NCBI RefSeq assembly: GCF_001640025.1
Contig: NC_031671.1
Location: 930,001 to 994,000 of the forward strand
From: Sugiyamaella lignohabitans
Taxonomy: Eukaryota; Ascomycota; Dipodascomycetes; Dipodascales; Trichomonascaceae
Reading direction: 5' to 3'
DNA length: 64,000 nucleotides
The notes below the pieces were generated by a model. That model saw only the letters and a list, made by a program, of their open reading frames with translations, did no database searches and was not told the origin of the DNA. The position numbers and the translations under genes were made by a program. This document shows, piece by piece, positions 60,502-64,000 of this stretch (its first letter is position 1; each line of letters begins with the position of its first letter).

Positions 60502-63500
60502 TCACTCTTCTTGTTCCGTTCTGGAAGAGACGTACTCAGAAGCCTTAGCCTTGACGTAGTCGACCTTCTTGGAGTCGCCGAGCTTATCTTCGAAGCCGAG
60601 CCATTTTTTGAAGAAAAACTTAGCTTGTTTCATGGTGAGTTTGACACCAATGACTCTCTCGAAGAGCTTCTCCACAGTTTCTTTGTCGCCATTCTTGATT
60701 TCGTAATCAAGATACACGATCCATAAATCGATTCTACGTGGGTATGAGCTAATAAGACCCTCAAACAATGTCCTGCCACGCTCAGCTTCGCCCTTGGTGT
60801 ATTCTAATTGGGCAAATTTAGTGATGATTTCTTTGTGGTTTCTTGCTGGTAACATTCTGAGAGATCTGTCAAGCAGGGAGCGAGCCTTGGCTGCGTTGTC
60901 ATGGTCAAACAGGAAGTTAGCATATGTGATCCAGATAGACATATCTTCACCACCGAACTTCTTCATGGCCACATCATACAACTCCTCAGCTTTCTTGGCT
61001 TTGCCCTCGCTTTGTGAAAGAATGCCAGCATATTTCATATGGATTGTCTTAGAATCCATAAACTGAATAGCCTCCTTAAAAGTGTCTTCGGCAGTTTGAT
61101 TGGTACCAAAGCTGTTTTCCAAATTGAGAAGTGCGATCCAGACATTAAGACGTTCTTGCTCTTCGCGGAAGTTGATGGTCTTGAGAGCACGCTGGGCAAT
61201 CTCTCTGGCTTTTTCGATTTCACTGAGTTGCAGTTGGAAAGCCATGTAGTTCATCCACATAATAGAAGAGTTAGGTGATCCGACCAAAAGTCTCTCAAAG
61301 TCTTGGATGGATTGAGGCAGCTTGGTGTTCAAAGTGCCAGTCTTATCCTCTACAAACTTAGATCTCTTACGTCTCTTTCTAGATCTTCCTTCCTCCTCGT
61401 TAGAGCTGTCATCATCTTCATTATCATCACCATCCTCCTTAGTGTTCATCTCGTCCAGAACATTGGTACCTGTCCAGTCGAAACCAACACTGAGACCGTT
61501 CGAAGACTTTTTCGAAGCAGTGACAGCAATGCCGTTATCCTCATCAGATTCATCATCAGATTCATCACCCTCCTCTTCTTCTTCAGAATCGTCCTCAAAA
61601 GCAACGCTGTTATCAAGTTCGTCGTCGTCATCATCGTCCTCGTCATTATTGACATCGAACTCTTCCATTTCAACATCACTCTCGAGTTCAGTGAAGTATG
61701 AAGCCTTCAATCCAAGGGAAACACGACGTTTTTCAGTATCAATCTTAAGAATTTTAGCCTTGACTTTGTCACCCTCAGAGAAAACCTTGGACATATCCTG
61801 TAGAGGCACATCAGCAACCTCTGACTTGTGACAAAGTCCTGTGATCGAGGTGCCATCTAGCTTCACAAACACTCCGAAATCCTCAACCTTGGTAATAACA
61901 CCATCAAAGATATCATTTTCGTTTATGGAGCCAAGACCCGAAACTTCCCGAGGATCTTTACCCGTGACAGCAGACTCTTTCAGACTGAGCTCGACCCTAC
62001 TATTGTGCTCATCAACACTTAAAACTTTACCAGTCACCACTTGCCCAACAGTATAATACTTCTTCCAGTCTTTGAGATAAGAGTCAGATAAGTTTTTGAT
62101 TTGAATACGAGCAGTGATGTTCCTTCCTAAGGACACAAACAAACCCTTGTCAGCAACATTCTTAACGAAAGCGCGGACAATGCTACCCTTTTGAACATCC
62201 TCAATTGATTGAATATGCTGGTCAACTGGCTTTTCAGCATCCTTTTCAGTTTGCGAGGGACGCAAAGTAACACTGATTCTCTTGTTGGACGTGTCAACAT
62301 CAATTATCTTCGCCTTCACTAGTTGATGGGGCAAATACGTCAATTTCAAATCAGCGGAATAGTCGTCCAGAGCATCAGAAATATATGCAGCACCACTAAT
62401 GTTGGCACCAAGTTTCACAAATACAAGTGTCTCAGTCACCTTAGTGACCAATGTGGGCAAAGTTTGACCCACCTTTACATCACTGTAATCATTGACAGCC
62501 GTTCCATTATGAGCACGAACCGAAAGCTTTAAGTTAGAGGTCTTAATATCCACTTCAATAACAGAACATTCAATAGCACTTCCAATAGGATAGTGAGCTT
62601 CAACGTCCTCTAACTCATCAGCATTGTTTGTCAAATCGAATAGAGGAATGCGGCCCCTGACGGTAGGGGATAAGTTGACCCATGCAAAGTCTACTGTAAG
62701 ATTGTTTATAAATGCGAGCCATGAACTACCAACCTTTACATCTTCCAAAGTCAAAGGCTTATAGCTAGATGAATTTAAATCGGACTTCTTGGCGCTCAAT
62801 TCGTATACTAGATGAGAAGCACTACGATGTGAAATAGCCAAGAATGTGTGGTTACGGGCGTCATGGTATCCAATGATCTTGACATCGACTATCTCTCCCT
62901 TCTTAAATTCGCCAAGTGGATCCTTACTATTAGGAATTGACTTGTAGTCATCGTAGATTTGAGACACATCAATACGACCCTGAACATTCTCAGCGAGTTT
63001 GACATTGAGTTGCGTTTCTTTGACGCTGACAATCTGAGCTTTGGTAATTTTACCAGGCACAAACTCATCAATAGAGGTGACTGCCTCATCGACGGGTGTG
63101 AATCCGCCAGAGCTAGTCTCTTTTTTCAAAGTCTTGGGTTTAGGTGCCAATAGCGACAGCTGAAATCTGCCGATAGCATCATCAATATTGACAACATAGC
63201 ACTCAACGGACTGCATTGGAGAAAACTTCTCTGCTGGATCGGAAACAAACTCAGTAGAGAGATCTTGCTTGAGAGCCAAGCCAGTTAAACTTCCAGCAAA
63301 ACCAACAAACAAACCCTTGATAGTAGCATTCTTGACATATCCATGCAGCTTATCACCAACTGAAATTTGAGAAATATCAGATGGAAACTTCCCAGCTCTA
63401 GCATCTTCAACCAACGATTTCTTGGCAGATAACATGACAAATCTCTTGGAAAAGTTTCTCTCAAGAATAACTAGTGATTCAAGATTCTCCCCTACCTTGA

Positions 63501-64000
63501 GGCTCTTCATCTGGGCCCTAGTATCGTTTCCGTCAGTCAAGTGGCCGAGAGGAATAACACCACGAACATTTTGAGGCTCAACGTTTACAACCACACCGTC
63601 CTTGGTTTTTTCGACTATAGATGCAGATACCACAGTACCAGGCCCAAGGGATTCAAGTTGGGCTTGGCTGTTGGATGAATCAGTTCGGCAAGACACAAGC
63701 AGTCTCTCTGCCTCGGGATCAACCGACAGAACACGCACTGCCACACTTTGACCAAGTCTGAAGTGGTCCTTGGGATCCTTGATAAATGCTTCACTAATTT
63801 CTGCCACCGGTAAGTAACCACGAACACCTCCGAAAAACTCCACAACAGCACCCTTTGGTTGCAACACAACTATAGATCCGGGCGTCTTCATACCAGGGCG
63901 AGCGTCTTCATAGGAGGAAATAATCTCATCATCAGAGTTCACAAGAGCTTTCTTGAGAGTAAGCTGAATCTTATGACGCTCTTTATCCACACGTAACACC
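60502..64000 (-). CDS. RRP5: rRNA biogenesis protein Rrp5, C-terminal part
   Basis: 1165 residues visible; the frame continues past the right edge, so the N-terminus is missing (S. cerevisiae Rrp5 is about 1730 aa). Rrp5 is the nucleolar S1/TPR protein needed for both 18S and 5.8S rRNA processing. Most of the fragment is a string of S1 RNA-binding repeats, each starting near VGxxLxGxVxN/VKxxxxxGLFVxLG (for example VKNVADKGLFVSLGRNITAR, and DGVITKVEDFGVFVKLDG). An acidic Asp/Glu-rich linker (about 765-885) ends in RKRRKRSKF. The C-terminal ~260 residues form HAT/TPR-like helical repeats (DFERLLVGSPNSSIMWMNYM, then DLWIVYLDYEIKNGD). Order and composition fit the family exactly. Confidence 0.96.
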   Translation of the reverse strand, partial: VLRVDKERHKIQLTLKKALVNSDDEIISSYEDARPGMKTPGSIVVLQPKGAVVEFFGGVRGYLPVAEISEAFIKDPKDHFRLGQSVAVRVLSVDPEAERLLVSCRTDSSNSQAQLESLGPGTVVSASIVEKTKDGVVVNVEPQNVRGVIPLGHLTDGNDTRAQMKSLKVGENLESLVILERNFSKRFVMLSAKKSLVEDARAGKFPSDISQISVGDKLHGYVKNATIKGLFVGFAGSLTGLALKQDLSTEFVSDPAEKFSPMQSVECYVVNIDDAIGRFQLSLLAPKPKTLKKETSSGGFTPVDEAVTSIDEFVPGKITKAQIVSVKETQLNVKLAENVQGRIDVSQIYDDYKSIPNSKDPLGEFKKGEIVDVKIIGYHDARNHTFLAISHRSASHLVYELSAKKSDLNSSSYKPLTLEDVKVGSSWLAFINNLTVDFAWVNLSPTVRGRIPLFDLTNNADELEDVEAHYPIGSAIECSVIEVDIKTSNLKLSVRAHNGTAVNDYSDVKVGQTLPTLVTKVTETLVFVKLGANISGAAYISDALDDYSADLKLTYLPHQLVKAKIIDVDTSNKRISVTLRPSQTEKDAEKPVDQHIQSIEDVQKGSIVRAFVKNVADKGLFVSLGRNITARIQIKNLSDSYLKDWKKYYTVGQVVTGKVLSVDEHNSRVELSLKESAVTGKDPREVSGLGSINENDIFDGVITKVEDFGVFVKLDGTSITGLCHKSEVADVPLQDMSKVFSEGDKVKAKILKIDTEKRRVSLGLKASYFTELESDVEMEEFDVNNDEDDDDDDELDNSVAFEDDSEEEEEGDESDDESDEDNGIAVTASKKSSNGLSVGFDWTGTNVLDEMNTKEDGDDNEDDDSSNEEEGRSRKRRKRSKFVEDKTGTLNTKLPQSIQDFERLLVGSPNSSIMWMNYMAFQLQLSEIEKAREIAQRALKTINFREEQERLNVWIALLNLENSFGTNQTAEDTFKEAIQFMDSKTIHMKYAGILSQSEGKAKKAEELYDVAMKKFGGEDMSIWITYANFLFDHDNAAKARSLLDRSLRMLPARNHKEIITKFAQLEYTKGEAERGRTLFEGLISSYPRRIDLWIVYLDYEIKNGDKETVEKLFERVIGVKLTMKQAKFFFKKWLGFEDKLGDSKKVDYVKAKASEYVSSRTEQEE

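Noticed and set aside
1..64000. CRISPR arrays, prophage or bacterial operon features
   Set aside because: The genes, introns and promoters are those of a yeast nuclear genome; no regular spacer-repeat arrays were seen.

Overview
The window is nuclear DNA of an ascomycete yeast (Saccharomycotina). Compact, mostly intronless genes encode recognisable fungal housekeeping proteins: Rad27/FEN1, Apn1, Rfa1, Sas10, a Hsl7/PRMT5-type methyltransferase and Rrp5. The few introns have GTAAGT/GTATGT-like donors and CTAAC or CTGAC branch sites very close to the 3' splice site, as in Yarrowia and Trichomonascaceae-type yeasts. CTG reads as leucine at a conserved position (aldo-keto reductase LDYVDL, 10365-10367), which argues against the CUG-Ser clade. 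A Mei2-like gene, absent from S. cerevisiae, and a DUF1399 glycine-rich-domain gene fit an early-branching yeast lineage. This placement is inference; I could not search a database.

Layout. 1-18.5 kb: RAD27 (3' part), APN1 with one intron, two tandem Bul1/arrestin-like paralogues, an aldo-keto reductase, a DUF1399 glycine-rich-domain protein, a disordered protein ending in a degenerate PIP-kinase-like domain, and RFA1 on the minus strand. 18.5-22.1 kb: gene-poor DNA. 22.1-25 kb: a large disordered/coiled-coil protein. 25-40.3 kb: an accessory block with two unfamiliar gene types, A and B, each present twice. The left pair is A(-) B(+) and the right pair is A'(+) B'(-), which is an inverted and circularly permuted arrangement. 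Transposon-like relics, a proline-rich putative membrane protein and several decayed repeats lie between them. 40.8-47 kb: SAS10, an O-methyltransferase, a four-exon GNAT acetyltransferase and a dienelactone hydrolase with one intron. 47.8-56.4 kb: a three-exon Mei2-like gene, an HSL7/PRMT5 homologue and a coiled-coil protein. 56.4-60.5 kb: gene-poor. 60.5-64 kb: the C-terminal part of RRP5, running off the right edge.

Links between genes. Apn1 and Rad27 act in successive steps of base-excision repair and are neighbours here; RFA1, with an MCB box upstream, is a third DNA-replication/repair gene. Sas10 and Rrp5 are both small-subunit processome factors. The two arrestin-like proteins carry PY-type motifs expected to recruit an Rsp5-type ubiquitin ligase.

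The most unusual features are three. First, the A/B gene families share an N-terminal motif and are duplicated in permuted inverted order. Second, a family of short GC-rich dispersed repeats is built around the hairpin CTGGGGCTCTGCCCCAG; about a dozen copies occur, several of them inside introns. Third, a PIPK-like domain appears to have lost its catalytic signatures.
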